A DNA stretch of 10,217 bases from an uncultured Methylococcaceae bacterium (lineage in GTDB: Bacteria > Pseudomonadota > Gammaproteobacteria > Methylococcales > Methylomonadaceae): positions 1-10,217 of the forward strand of contig CAIUYS010000429.1 in assembly GCA_903903365.1 (NCBI GenBank). The letters run 5' to 3'. A program made the translations under genes and the position numbers. A model generated the notes under the pieces. That model saw only the letters and a list, made by a program, of their open reading frames with translations, made no database searches and had not been told where the DNA came from. Positions 1-6,999 of the stretch are shown piece by piece (position 1 is the stretch's first letter; each line of letters starts with the position of its first letter).

Positions 1-119
1 CCGCCTGCCGCCACACCGGGAATAGGCGGCGTAACAGGATCTTCAGCATGAACAGCCGTTGCAAACGCCAAAGCGCCCAGCACTGAAAATAATTTTGAAT
101 GTGAAATTATGGGTAACAT
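1..119 (-). CDS. Secreted protein of unknown function (N-terminal 39 codons only)
   Basis: An ATG on the minus strand at 119 opens a frame that stays open to the window edge, so only the first 39 codons are visible. The start is supported by an AGAGGA ribosome binding site about 5 bases upstream. The peptide begins MLPIISHSKLFSVLGALAFA and continues ATAVHAEDPVTPPIPG. This is a typical Sec signal peptide with a hydrophobic core at about residues 10-22 and likely cleavage after the AHA-like VHA at residue 25. The mature part starts Pro/Thr rich. The product is therefore probably periplasmic or in the outer membrane. It lies 121 bases downstream of exbD in the same orientation and could be a cargo or partner of the Ton system, but nothing visible identifies it. 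Confidence 0.6.
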   Translation of the reverse strand, partial: MLPIISHSKLFSVLGALAFATAVHAEDPVTPPIPGVAAG

Positions 120-240
120 CTTGTCCTCTGGATTAGCGTTAAATAGTTTTTTAAAACAATAGCCCTGCGGTTAACAATCGGCATCTATTATCTGTAAAAT
201 GGTTCCGCTTTAATTGGGAAGCCGAAATCTTTTTCTGCCG
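120..240 (-). other. Short intergenic gap between exbD and the next gene
   Basis: This 121-base gap separates the exbD stop from the ATG at 119. It holds the AGAGGA ribosome binding site and a small AT palindrome (GTTTT-TT-AAAAC). I see no convincing rho-independent terminator and no sigma-54 element of the kind found before tonB, so read-through from exbD is possible. Confidence 0.4.
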
Positions 241-654
241 CTAATTCTTGGGAGCCGTTAGAACCGCTAACTTGGTAATGCCCGATCTTTCTATTGAGGC
301 CATTACTTTTGCAACGGTGCCGTATTGAACGGCATCATCTGCGTTAAGATTGAGAGCAATTTCAGGATCGGCGGCTTTACGGGTTATTAGTTCATTTTCA
401 AAGGCTTCGATAGCAATCTCTGCTTTGTCCATGAACACTTTTCCTGTTGCATCAACACTGATATAAACCGCATCTTTTTCTTCGGGCGGCGCAGTCTCGG
501 CGGTCTTTGGCAAATTAACGTGTACGGCTTGGGTCAATAAAGGGGCTGTTACGATAAAAACGACCAACAGTACCAGCATCACATCAACCAACGGCGTGAC
601 GTTGATTTCACTCATTACATCATCACTGCCGTCATCTTTTGTATTAAAAGCCAT
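241..654 (-). CDS. exbD: ExbD, proton-channel subunit of the TonB energising complex
   Basis: The 137-residue product belongs to the ExbD/TolR family, which works with ExbB in the inner membrane to use the proton motive force to drive TonB. It has a short cytoplasmic start, then the hallmark MSEINVTPLVDVMLVLLVVF at about residues 14-33. The single transmembrane segment is at about 22-42, with the conserved proton-carrying aspartate at residue 24. A periplasmic domain fills residues 45-137. The length is normal for the family. Its ATG overlaps the exbB stop (TAATG), so translation is probably coupled. The family also includes TolR, but the neighbouring tonB gene makes ExbD the better call. Confidence 0.95.
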   Translation of the reverse strand: MAFNTKDDGSDDVMSEINVTPLVDVMLVLLVVFIVTAPLLTQAVHVNLPKTAETAPPEEKDAVYISVDATGKVFMDKAEIAIEAFENELITRKAADPEIALNLNADDAVQYGTVAKVMASIERSGITKLAVLTAPKN

Positions 655-1586
655 TAGATTTGTGCTCCTTCCGCTTGTAATTCATCATGATTCGTTTTAA
701 GAACCGGTTTTCTTGTCACTTGCTCGTTATAGTGTGACGAGGCAACCGTGCTGGATCCTTGACGCTTAATCAAGAACGCTGTTTTTAAGGCAAGATGAAC
801 AAAGTCGATAGAAAAGTCATCAAGAAATGCCCAGATTACCTTGTTTCTGCGAATAAAAAAGTTGTATCCGATAACTGCCGGTACTGCGACGGCAATACCC
901 ACGGCTGTTGCAACAAGCGCTTCACCGATGGGGCCGGCAACCACTTCAAGACTGGCTGAGCCACTTTTACTGATGCTGGTTAGTGCGCCCATAATTCCCC
1001 AGACCGTGCCGAACAGACCCACAAATGGCGAGATACTACCGACAGTTGCCAATATGGCCAGACCGCTTTCCAGTGCACTGCGTTCTTTTTGCATTTGTTG
1101 GCGCAAGCGTCGATCCAGCAGTTCTTGGCGATCACCGGTATGTTCAAGATCGTGAGTGGTGGTGCCGCCGTCAGCTTCCAGCAAAGTAGCAAAGCCGGCT
1201 TCAGCGACTCTGGCGGCAGGGCCGTCATTACCTTGTAATGCTGATGCCGCCTGAAAATCCGAAGCCCCCCAGAATTTTTTTCCATAAATCCGGTTGTGAT
1301 GCGAAATCCGCAAATGCTGTATGCCTTTAATCAGTATCAAAGCCCAGGTTACGGCTGAGAAACCAATTAAAATCCATAAAGTGGCATCCACAATAAGAGC
1401 CGAGGTGATTTCTGGAGCCGCCGGTGCTATATCCGTTGCCGCTGACGCCAGCTTTGTAGCCGCGGGTGCAATATCTGAAACGGTTGACGCCGCTCCGTTA
1501 GCTGCGGCGGCAAGTTCAGCGCCTGAAATGGGTGTTTGGGTCGCTGCTTGGGAAATTCCCGTTGCAGTAGATGTTGTTTCTGTCAT
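654..1586 (-). CDS. exbB: ExbB, MotA/TolQ/ExbB proton-channel family, with Ala-rich N-terminal extension
   Basis: The 310-residue product is the scaffold subunit of the ExbB-ExbD proton channel that powers TonB. Three membrane segments are visible: about 66-90, 175-201 and 220-245. The last two contain the family signatures, ILATVGSISPFVGLFGTVWG (from residue 178) and GPIGEALVATAVGIAVAVPA (from residue 218). The first 60 residues are an extension rich in Ala, Thr and Ser with an internal near-repeat (DIAPAATKLASAA followed by DIAPAAPEI). Similar periplasmic or signal-like extensions occur in some proteobacterial ExbB proteins. The gene starts 10 bases after the tonB stop, and its GAGA ribosome binding site overlaps that stop. 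It ends in a TAATG overlap with exbD. Confidence 0.94.
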   Translation of the reverse strand: MTETTSTATGISQAATQTPISGAELAAAANGAASTVSDIAPAATKLASAATDIAPAAPEITSALIVDATLWILIGFSAVTWALILIKGIQHLRISHHNRIYGKKFWGASDFQAASALQGNDGPAARVAEAGFATLLEADGGTTTHDLEHTGDRQELLDRRLRQQMQKERSALESGLAILATVGSISPFVGLFGTVWGIMGALTSISKSGSASLEVVAGPIGEALVATAVGIAVAVPAVIGYNFFIRRNKVIWAFLDDFSIDFVHLALKTAFLIKRQGSSTVASSHYNEQVTRKPVLKTNHDELQAEGAQI

Positions 1587-1596
1587 AAATAAAATC

Positions 1597-2400
1597 TCAA
1601 CTTTGTAAATTAAAAGAAATAGGAACGGTTACCGAACCATCAATTGGGGTTGTTCCGCGCATCGCCGGAACAAATGTCCATTTTTTAACGGTTCTAACCG
1701 CTTCATCGTCCAATACAGCTTGTCCGCTTGATTTAAGTACGGCAACAGTGTCAGGTTTACCATTGGCAAGCACATGAACTTTCATTAGTACTTTGCCTTC
1801 CCAACCACGATCCATGGCTATTTCAGGATAAACCGGCGGTGGATTATTCAAATAACCGGCACCCGCTCGCGGCTGTGTCACTTTTTCAACGGGTGGGGCG
1901 GGTGGTGCCGGAATCACGGGAGCCGCCGCATCAACTACCGTACTGGTTGATGGCGCAGGCGGCGGCTGGATAACGGGAGGCGCAGGCTTGGGTAGTACCT
2001 TGGGCTTGGGTGGCTTCTTAAGCGCAACCACTTTGGGTGGAGGCGGCGGCTGAATAATCGGCTTGGGCGGTTGTGGCCGAACAAACGAAATCTGCACCTT
2101 GGAAGGCGGCTTAACCGGCTCCACCAATGCTTGCTCATCGGGTAACTGCTTAAAGTGATCGACCACCACGCTATGTACCAGTATCGACAAGATGCCGATA
2201 AGCAGATAGTCCATGGCTTTGGTATCGCGATACTCAGTGCCGTGTCTAAAATCTCCCAATGCCACGGCAACTGATGAGCCGGTAAAGCCTTTTATCAGGC
2301 GATGGGTACCCGACTTAATGGAAATGACATTAGCCTTTTTCCTGTCCGGCGCGTGCGTTGCCGGTTCATTGTTTTTAAACGCTTTTAAAGGACTGTTCAT
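1597..2400 (-). CDS. tonB: TonB, energy-transducing protein for outer-membrane receptors
   Basis: The 267-residue protein spans the periplasm and passes ExbB/ExbD energy to TonB-dependent receptors. It has a basic cytoplasmic segment of about 60 residues, longer than in E. coli TonB. One membrane anchor follows at about 63-80 (YLLIGILSILVHSVVV, including the His of the SxxxH-type anchor). A proline-rich spacer with Lys-Pro and poly-Pro runs covers about 96-172. The C-terminal TonB domain lies at about 183-267, with the motifs NPPPVYPEIA, GKVLMKVHV, SSGQAVLDDEAV and VKKWTFVPA. The ATG is preceded by GGGAGA at a good distance. It is the first gene of the tonB-exbB-exbD operon. The receptor served is not in the window. 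Confidence 0.94.
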   Translation of the reverse strand: MNSPLKAFKNNEPATHAPDRKKANVISIKSGTHRLIKGFTGSSVAVALGDFRHGTEYRDTKAMDYLLIGILSILVHSVVVDHFKQLPDEQALVEPVKPPSKVQISFVRPQPPKPIIQPPPPPKVVALKKPPKPKVLPKPAPPVIQPPPAPSTSTVVDAAAPVIPAPPAPPVEKVTQPRAGAGYLNNPPPVYPEIAMDRGWEGKVLMKVHVLANGKPDTVAVLKSSGQAVLDDEAVRTVKKWTFVPAMRGTTPIDGSVTVPISFNLQS

Positions 2401-2490
2401 GAGAGATCTCCCGTTTCTTAAAAAGTAACCGAACCCTGTCGATTCAAGTGTAAATCGATGGGGATAACCCCTAAGCGATCGGCTTTAGTG

Positions 2491-2518
2491 GGTACTGCTT
2501 ATAGAGTAAGCAGCTACC
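2491..2518. repeat. Inverted repeat over the -12 element and predicted start of the tonB promoter
   Basis: The arms GGTACTGCTTA (2491-2501) and TAAGCAGCTACC (2507-2518) are complementary apart from one bulged base, around a 5-base centre TAGAG. The repeat overlaps the -12 box of the candidate sigma-54 promoter, so it could be a repressor operator or a structured 5' end. There is no T-run, so it does not look like a terminator. A smaller hairpin, GGGG-ATAA-CCCC, lies at 2460-2471 in the leader. Confidence 0.4.
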
Positions 2519-2524
2519 ATGCCA
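2508..2524 (-). promoter_or_regulatory. Candidate sigma-54 (-24/-12) promoter of tonB-exbB-exbD
   Basis: Read on the minus strand the site is TGGCAT-GGTAG-CTGCTT, with the invariant GG and GC separated by exactly ten bases as sigma-54 requires. The predicted start would be near 2498, giving a leader of about 98 bases. Its two 6-base elements are identical to those before the lectin/ior operon (8287-8303). The prediction rests on sequence only. Confidence 0.45.
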
Positions 2525-2829
2525 TATTTATAGAGATTTATTAAGAACGAGAAAAATAGTTTTTAAATGCTGATAACCTGTTGTAATTAAATTAAATTTA
2601 TTATCAGTACGTTATTCTTTGAATGGCTTGTAACTTAAAAGTCAGGTTATTTTCAACGAACGTCCATTGGTCGGCTGCTTGTTAAGCATCAGTTTGAATA
2701 ACCTTTTGTTACTTGTGTGTTTGCTGAGCAACACCTTGTTGAAGGGAAAGTGAATTTTTGCGAGGTATCTTATAGTCATAAAGCGGATTTGCTGAAACTG
2801 ATGATCAGCGATTACTCGTCGGCAGTTTA
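2525..2829. other. Intergenic region upstream of the tonB promoter, no gene seen
   Basis: This AT-rich stretch between the tonB promoter and the REP element has no supported coding sequence. The only long frame (2642-2854, minus) begins inside the REP repeat and resembles nothing I recognise. Two palindromes are visible: TTGCT-G-AGCAA at 2721-2731, lying inside a TGT-N10-ACA pattern at 2718-2733, and CTGAT-G-ATCAG at 2798-2808. The first is about 225 bases upstream of the predicted tonB start, a reasonable distance for a sigma-54 activator site. No clear Fur box was found. Confidence 0.35.
2808..2825. repeat. 18-bp direct repeat, left copy
   Basis: The sequence GCGATTACTCGTCGGCAG is identical to 2967-2984. 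The right copy contains the last codons and the stop of mocA, so this left copy is a duplicated gene end. The two copies bracket the REP doublet. Confidence 0.8.
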
Positions 2830-2961
2830 GTAGGGTGCGCATCGCGCACCACAACCATGCCAGAGTAGAAACCTAATAGGCACCTGATAGAAAATAATAG
2901 ATTGTGGTGCAAATAAAACCGTTTAGTGGATGCGATTTTAGGTGCGCGATGCGCACCCTAC
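2830..2961. repeat. REP doublet (REPIN/BIME-like, non-autonomous element)
   Basis: A perfect 21-bp inverted repeat bounds this 132-bp element (2830-2850 and 2941-2961). Each arm starts at the outer edge with GTAG followed by a self-complementary stem GGTGCGC-ATC-GCGCACC (7-bp stem, 3-base loop). A GTAG-type head next to a GC-rich hairpin is the known architecture of REP sequences mobilised by RAYT transposases, and two of them facing each other make a REPIN. A further 9-bp inverted repeat (2846-2854 with 2902-2910) suggests a third, decayed half-unit inside. The element lies directly after the mocA stop and may act as a transcript end or mRNA stabiliser. Confidence 0.75.
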
Positions 2962-2966
2962 CACTT

Positions 2967-2984
2967 GCGATTACTCGTCGGCAG
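2967..2984. repeat. 18-bp direct repeat, right copy (3' end of mocA)
   Basis: This copy is identical to 2808-2825. On the minus strand it encodes the final Ala-Asp-Glu-stop of the MocA-like protein plus four bases beyond it. It lies 5 bases outside the right REP arm. Confidence 0.8.
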
Positions 2985-3579
2985 AATAATGGCGGGTTAA
3001 ATAGTCAAAATCTTCTTGGCTATCAATATCCAGTTCTGCTTCGGGCAGAGGGATTTTTAGTAAATTATTTTCAAATTTGAGTAACAGCGCTTTGGCACCC
3101 CGGTCGCCTTTTAGGGTCAGCAGATCCTCAAAAAATTCGGCAGGAAACAAGGCGGGAACACCAACGGAATGATGGTATTGACTGGTGACGATGTGGTTCG
3201 GCGCACTTTGCCAGCCAGTTAACAGGTTTTGAATATGGGTGGCGTTAATTAACGGTTGGTCGCACAGCAAAATGAGTACAGCGGTCGCTGATGCAGGCAA
3301 TGCTTGAACGCCGACACGAAGGGAAGTTGCCATGCCTTCTTGCCAGTCCGGGTTAACTATTGTAGTAACGGTACCCAAATCGATGCTTGTTTGTATTGAT
3401 TCGTTGTTGGCTCCCAGCACGACAACGATGCGGTCGTTGAAAATTGAGCGTGCATTGATAAGGGTATGTTCCAGCAAAGGTCGGTTACGCCATTCGAGTA
3501 ATTGCTTGGGGCTGCCCATGCGGCTGGATGCACCGGCGGCTAAAATAATGGCATAAACATTATTGATGGCTGTATTCAT
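2971..3579 (-). CDS. mocA: MocA-type molybdenum cofactor cytidylyltransferase
   Basis: The product (202 residues from the ATG at 3579) belongs to the MobA-like NTP transferase family. Such enzymes transfer CMP from CTP to molybdopterin, giving the cytosine dinucleotide cofactor used by xanthine-oxidase-family hydroxylases. Visible motifs are the nucleotide-binding loop AIILAAGASSRMGSPKQLL near the N-terminus, the metal-binding LLCDQP in the middle, VGVPALFP, GDRGAKALL, and the C-terminal LDIDSQEDF. The frame could begin upstream at a GTG (3618), but the family normally starts just before the ILAAG loop, so ATG 3579 is preferred. That start overlaps the end of the xdhC frame by 20 bases. Last gene of the ior operon, it ends against the REP element. 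MobA (GMP transfer) is a less likely alternative because the neighbouring hydroxylase family uses the cytosine form. Confidence 0.85.
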   Translation of the reverse strand: MNTAINNVYAIILAAGASSRMGSPKQLLEWRNRPLLEHTLINARSIFNDRIVVVLGANNESIQTSIDLGTVTTIVNPDWQEGMATSLRVGVQALPASATAVLILLCDQPLINATHIQNLLTGWQSAPNHIVTSQYHHSVGVPALFPAEFFEDLLTLKGDRGAKALLLKFENNLLKIPLPEAELDIDSQEDFDYLTRHYSADE

Positions 3580-3955
3580 ATAAAGCGGCTGTGGACTTGG
3601 CAGACAGTTGTTGCCCACTACGCCCGTTTAGTTGGGCATGAACACCGGCCATGATGGACAGTGCAATTTCTTCCGGTGTTTCTGCGCCGATATCCAAACC
3701 TACCGGCCCAAACACCCGGCCGCTTATTTTTGATGCTTCATGACCCAAGCTTTTTAATAGCTTCTCTTTACGATGTCCGGGGCCTAACAGTCCTATAAAC
3801 GGGATGTGACAATTTACGATTGCCTTAAGATAGCGCTGGTCGTATTCCACATTATGCGTCATTAATATCAATGCGTTAAATTGATCCAGATCCAGGTTGT
3901 CGCGAATTTCTTCGGGCATCAGATGTAATAACGGGCCGGTTAACGGAAAAAGCAT
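3560..3955 (-). CDS. xdhC: XdhC family protein, C-terminal part (possible reinitiation product)
   Basis: The 131-residue frame is the remainder of the XdhC Rossmann domain. It shows ALILMTHNVEYDQRYL, IPFIGLLGPGHRKEKLL, and the strongly conserved GRVFGPVGLDIGAETPEEIALSI block, which is also typical of intact XdhC. Its ATG at 3955 is 21 bases beyond the interrupting TAA, with only a weak AAAAAG upstream. Any expression would rely on reinitiation or read-through. Seven further codons (RPGIIKK) lie in frame between the TAA and this ATG. Its end overlaps the mocA start by 20 bases. Confidence 0.65.
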   Translation of the reverse strand: MLFPLTGPLLHLMPEEIRDNLDLDQFNALILMTHNVEYDQRYLKAIVNCHIPFIGLLGPGHRKEKLLKSLGHEASKISGRVFGPVGLDIGAETPEEIALSIMAGVHAQLNGRSGQQLSAKSTAALYEYSHQ

Positions 3956-3976
3956 CTTTTTGATAATGCCGGGCCG

Positions 3977-4681
3977 TTAGTCTATCACGGTGATGCGCCA
4001 GCCAAGGGCTTTGGCGCATTGTACAAGGGGAATGGCATCAGTACCCGCGCCAATAACCAGCAAGCGCAAGGGCGGTTGCAGCAGATCGTAAAAGGCTTTG
4101 ATGACTTGGCCGTTGATGACGTGCATTTCAATGCGCGGCTTTTGTTGCAATACGGTTTTTAGTGCTGAGGTCGTAAAAGGAAAATGGTCATAAGATAATA
4201 GTTGCCGGTTACCGGCCGTTGACACCGGCAGAAAATGGCTGTGACCGGCGGGAAAGTTGACATGCTCTGATTCAAAGATAGTGACCAGAACTCCCGTCAC
4301 ATTGGCTTGGGCTGCAACGGCTATGCTATTCAAGGGGCTAAAGTTGTCTTCCGCTTTTAATAATTGCAGTAAAACTCTTACCGCACCATTGCAACCGAGA
4401 CCTAGCCCCCAGATAACATCATCCGGAGAGCGCATATCATAAAAAACCGTCTTGGCTGTTCCAGTCTCAAAAACCGGTAACGCCTGTTCGACCAAGTCTC
4501 TTTCAAAACAACCGCCGCCCAGCAAACCGATTAGTTCACCGGCTTTTGTTATCAACATACGCGCACCCGCTTTTTGATAAGTCGAACCGGAGGTTTCGAT
4601 AATGGTTGCCAGTACGCAATTTTCGGTTTGCTGATTTAATTGCCGGTAGGCATCAATCAGGTGATTGATTTTATTAGCCAT
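3977..4681 (-). CDS. xdhC: XdhC family protein, N-terminal part (ends at in-frame TAA)
   Basis: The 234-residue product carries the whole XdhC/CoxI N-terminal domain, including LATIIETSGSTYQKAGARM at about 24-42, GLLGGGCFERDLVEQAL at about 52-68 and the GLGCNGAVRVLLQ segment. It then has the first strand-helix-strand of the NAD-like Rossmann domain, LRLLVIGAGTDAIPLV, and ends at WRITVID. XdhC proteins bind the sulfurated molybdopterin cofactor and insert it into apo-hydroxylases. The GGA of a ribosome binding site lies about 6 bases before the ATG. The gene starts 65 bases after the iorB stop. Loss of the rest of the Rossmann domain would be expected to disable the protein unless the second frame supplies it. 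Confidence 0.8.
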   Translation of the reverse strand: MANKINHLIDAYRQLNQQTENCVLATIIETSGSTYQKAGARMLITKAGELIGLLGGGCFERDLVEQALPVFETGTAKTVFYDMRSPDDVIWGLGLGCNGAVRVLLQLLKAEDNFSPLNSIAVAAQANVTGVLVTIFESEHVNFPAGHSHFLPVSTAGNRQLLSYDHFPFTTSALKTVLQQKPRIEMHVINGQVIKAFYDLLQPPLRLLVIGAGTDAIPLVQCAKALGWRITVID

Positions 4682-4746
4682 GGTTTATCCAATCTATTTT
4701 TTTAAAGTGAGTTGTATGCCGTTTTTCCAGCCTTTATTTTTGCCTG

Positions 4747-6999
4747 TCAACTCCAGCTCAGATCAGTTCGCAGTAACGGCAATTGACGAACGCGTATGCC
4801 GGTCGCGGCAAAAATCGCATTACACACCGCCGGTGCCAATGGGGGTAGTGCAGGTTCACCCAGACCGGTGACCGGATAATCGGTCTTGAGAAAATGCACA
4901 TCGACCCGAGTCGGCGCATCGGCTATGCGCAGCAGTGGATAATCACCAAAATTGCTTTGGACAATACGTCCTTTCTCGATATTTAATTCCTGAACCATGA
5001 GCGCACTAAGACCGTCAATCACCGAGCCTTGTACTTGATTTTCCGCGCCGCTCAGATTGACGATTTGCGCACCGATGTCGGTTGAAACCACAACACGGTC
5101 AACCTTGAGTTTCCCCTCTTTGGACACGGTCACCTCAGCGATCTGGGCAATGTAGCCGCGATGACTAAAATGAAAAGCCACGCCTTGGCCTTGACCGCGC
5201 GGGAAAGTTTTTTTGCCCCACTCCGCTTTTTCCGCCACATGCTGTAAGACGTGCTTCATACGGTTGACATCATAAGGCAGGTCTTGCTTGCCGGTTCCGG
5301 GGATAATGTCCTTGTCGCCCAGAATTTCCAGACGAAACTCCAGCGGATCACGACCTGCTGCATGCGCCAGTTCATCGATAAAACTATGAAATACCCAAGC
5401 CAACACATTGCTGCGTGGCGCACGCCAAGGCCCCATTGGAATGTTGCATTCCAATAGCGTTTGCTCCAGCTGGCAGTTTTCAACCCAGCGTCCGGGAAAT
5501 TCGTCGCCGGACAGATTGGCACCGCTACCGGGTTCCAGCGTTGTCTTGCCATCCTTAATACTCTTGTGGGCAAACGTTACAAAATGGTTGTGCCAAGCGA
5601 TCAGTTTGCCTTGGTCATTGAGTCCGCCCTGCAAAAAGTGAAAGCCACCGGCGCGATACTGGTCATGCTGCAAGTCATCTTCGCGCGTCCACGTCAATTT
5701 GACGGGTTCCTTGACTTGTTGGGCAATGGCGGCTGCTTCAATAATATAATCTGGAATCAGGCGTCGACCAAAACCGCCGCCGCTACGGGTAATGTGCAAG
5801 GTAATTTTATCTTTGGGTATGCCCAGTGTTTCCGTAACAATTTTTTGACCGGCTTCCGGATTTTGCGTGGGAGCCCAAATTTCAATCGTGCCGTTTTTAT
5901 ACCAAGCCGTGCAATTCTGCGGTTCTATACTGGCATGTGAGATAAAAGGGTAACTGTAAGCCGCTTCCACCTTTTTCGCCGCGCCTTCAAGCGCCGCTTT
6001 AACATTGCCGTCATTGCGCAGAATCTCGGTGCCAGGTTGAGTCGATAGTTCCTTGGCTTTGGCAGTAAAGCCAGCCCAGCTTTCCGTCGCCGCTTCGCCA
6101 TCATCCCAGACGACTTTTAGTTGTTTTCGCGCACTAAAAGCCGCCCACGTCGAGTCGGCCACAATAGCGACACCCGGCAATAAGCCCTTAAGATCCGTTC
6201 CGCCCTTGATAATAAAAGCGTTATGTACACCGGGTAGCGATTTGATTTTATCAAGATTGGCGCTAACGGCCTTGCCGCCAAAAACGGGCGATTTCTCGTA
6301 AACGGCATAAAGCATCCCTGGCAGCTTCACATCAATGCCGAATAACGGTTTTCCGGTAACAATACCGGGGTTATCTATGCCACCGATACGAGTGCCCAGC
6401 AGCTTATAATCTTTTGCGTCTTTTAAAATAACCGCTTCGGGCGCAGGAACCGGTAAGGTCGAGGCCTTTTCGACCAGCTTGCCATAATCCAGTTGCCTTC
6501 CGCTGGCAAGATGATGAACGGCACTGTCTTTCGCGATAAGCTCGGTTGCCGGAAGCTTCCAAAGCTCTGCGGCTGCCTGGATTAGCATGGTGCGTGCCGT
6601 GGCACCCAGCCGATGAAACTCTTCGTAATTAGTTGGCGTTGACCGTGAGCCGCCGGCACTTTGACTGCCATAAACGGGATCAAGGTCACCCTGAAGGATA
6701 ACAACATCCTTCCAGTTGACTTCCAGTTCCTCGGCGATCACCATGGGCAGCGAGGTTTTTATACCTTGGCCGATTTCCGGCTGTTTGCTGATTAATGTTA
6801 CCGTGCCGTTCGGTGCAATATGAATAAAGGCATTGGGTTTAAATTCTGCCGTTTCTAAAATAGTGGACGGTTTAGCGATCCGTTTTGCCGCGCTGTCAGC
6901 CGGATTGAGATAAAAACCAAGTACCAGTCCACCGCCAGCGAGCGCTGACTTGCGCAAAAAATCACGGCGCCCGGCATTTTCAAGATGAGTTGAGTTCAT
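4747..6999 (-). CDS. iorB: Molybdopterin-binding subunit of an isoquinoline 1-oxidoreductase-type hydroxylase, Tat-exported
   Basis: The 750-residue large subunit belongs to the xanthine oxidase family, IorB branch, and would hydroxylate an N-heterocycle or oxidise an aldehyde using water as oxygen source. The N-terminus has a twin-arginine signal (RRDFLRK at 11-17, then a hydrophobic AGGGLVLGFYL), so the folded enzyme should go to the periplasm. An a/b hammerhead-like region starts with TGKPLFGIDVKLPG at about 215-228. Cofactor-binding motifs are GGGFGRR (407-413), GPWRAPRSN (523-531) and GAENQVQGSVIDGLSAL (651-667). The GLGEPALPPLAPAV block (712-725) holds the presumed catalytic Glu715. The length is typical. 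Its ATG overlaps the iorA stop (ATGA). The substrate cannot be read from sequence. Confidence 0.9.
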   Translation of the reverse strand: MNSTHLENAGRRDFLRKSALAGGGLVLGFYLNPADSAAKRIAKPSTILETAEFKPNAFIHIAPNGTVTLISKQPEIGQGIKTSLPMVIAEELEVNWKDVVILQGDLDPVYGSQSAGGSRSTPTNYEEFHRLGATARTMLIQAAAELWKLPATELIAKDSAVHHLASGRQLDYGKLVEKASTLPVPAPEAVILKDAKDYKLLGTRIGGIDNPGIVTGKPLFGIDVKLPGMLYAVYEKSPVFGGKAVSANLDKIKSLPGVHNAFIIKGGTDLKGLLPGVAIVADSTWAAFSARKQLKVVWDDGEAATESWAGFTAKAKELSTQPGTEILRNDGNVKAALEGAAKKVEAAYSYPFISHASIEPQNCTAWYKNGTIEIWAPTQNPEAGQKIVTETLGIPKDKITLHITRSGGGFGRRLIPDYIIEAAAIAQQVKEPVKLTWTREDDLQHDQYRAGGFHFLQGGLNDQGKLIAWHNHFVTFAHKSIKDGKTTLEPGSGANLSGDEFPGRWVENCQLEQTLLECNIPMGPWRAPRSNVLAWVFHSFIDELAHAAGRDPLEFRLEILGDKDIIPGTGKQDLPYDVNRMKHVLQHVAEKAEWGKKTFPRGQGQGVAFHFSHRGYIAQIAEVTVSKEGKLKVDRVVVSTDIGAQIVNLSGAENQVQGSVIDGLSALMVQELNIEKGRIVQSNFGDYPLLRIADAPTRVDVHFLKTDYPVTGLGEPALPPLAPAVCNAIFAATGIRVRQLPLLRTDLSWS

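Larger units (their letters stand above)
3560..4681 (-). pseudogene. xdhC: xdhC interrupted by one in-frame TAA
   Basis: The frame from ATG 4681 to the stop at 3560 encodes one complete XdhC-type protein of about 373 codons, apart from a single TAA at 3977-3979. Both halves are in the same frame and have good family motifs. The stop falls inside the usual D-x-R-P motif at the end of the second beta strand of the C-terminal Rossmann fold (VID-stop-RPG). No frameshift or other decay is visible. It may be a recent nonsense mutation, a sequencing error, or a gene expressed as two pieces. The two halves are listed separately. Confidence 0.7.

Noticed and set aside
2525..2640. Fur box before tonB
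   Set aside because: There are several ATTATC/GATAAT-like fragments in an AT-rich region, but no copy with acceptable 7-1-7 symmetry.
2642..2854. 70-codon minus-strand frame between the REP element and tonB
   Set aside because: It begins inside the REP inverted repeat, has no ribosome binding site I could see, and its translation shows no recognisable domain or bias.
2808..2984. CRISPR-like array from the repeated sequences around the REP element
   Set aside because: There are only two 18-bp direct copies, and the other repeats are inverted. No regular spacer pattern is present.
3580..3618. Upstream GTG start for mocA, adding 13 residues
   Set aside because: It would lengthen the overlap with xdhC, and the family starts just before the nucleotide-binding loop. 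The ATG at 3579 fits better, although its ribosome binding site is weak.
3977..3979. Recoding of the xdhC stop as selenocysteine or pyrrolysine
   Set aside because: The codon is TAA, whereas those systems use TGA and TAG. A nonsense mutation or sequence error is simpler.
4745..4750. Perfect TTGACA on the minus strand at the iorB stop, possible -35 box before xdhC
   Set aside because: No -10 element at a suitable spacing follows, so it is probably chance overlap with the stop codon context.
5461..5940. 159-codon plus-strand frame
   Set aside because: It lies antisense to the conserved iorB coding sequence and its translation looks like a mirror of that gene, so it is a shadow.
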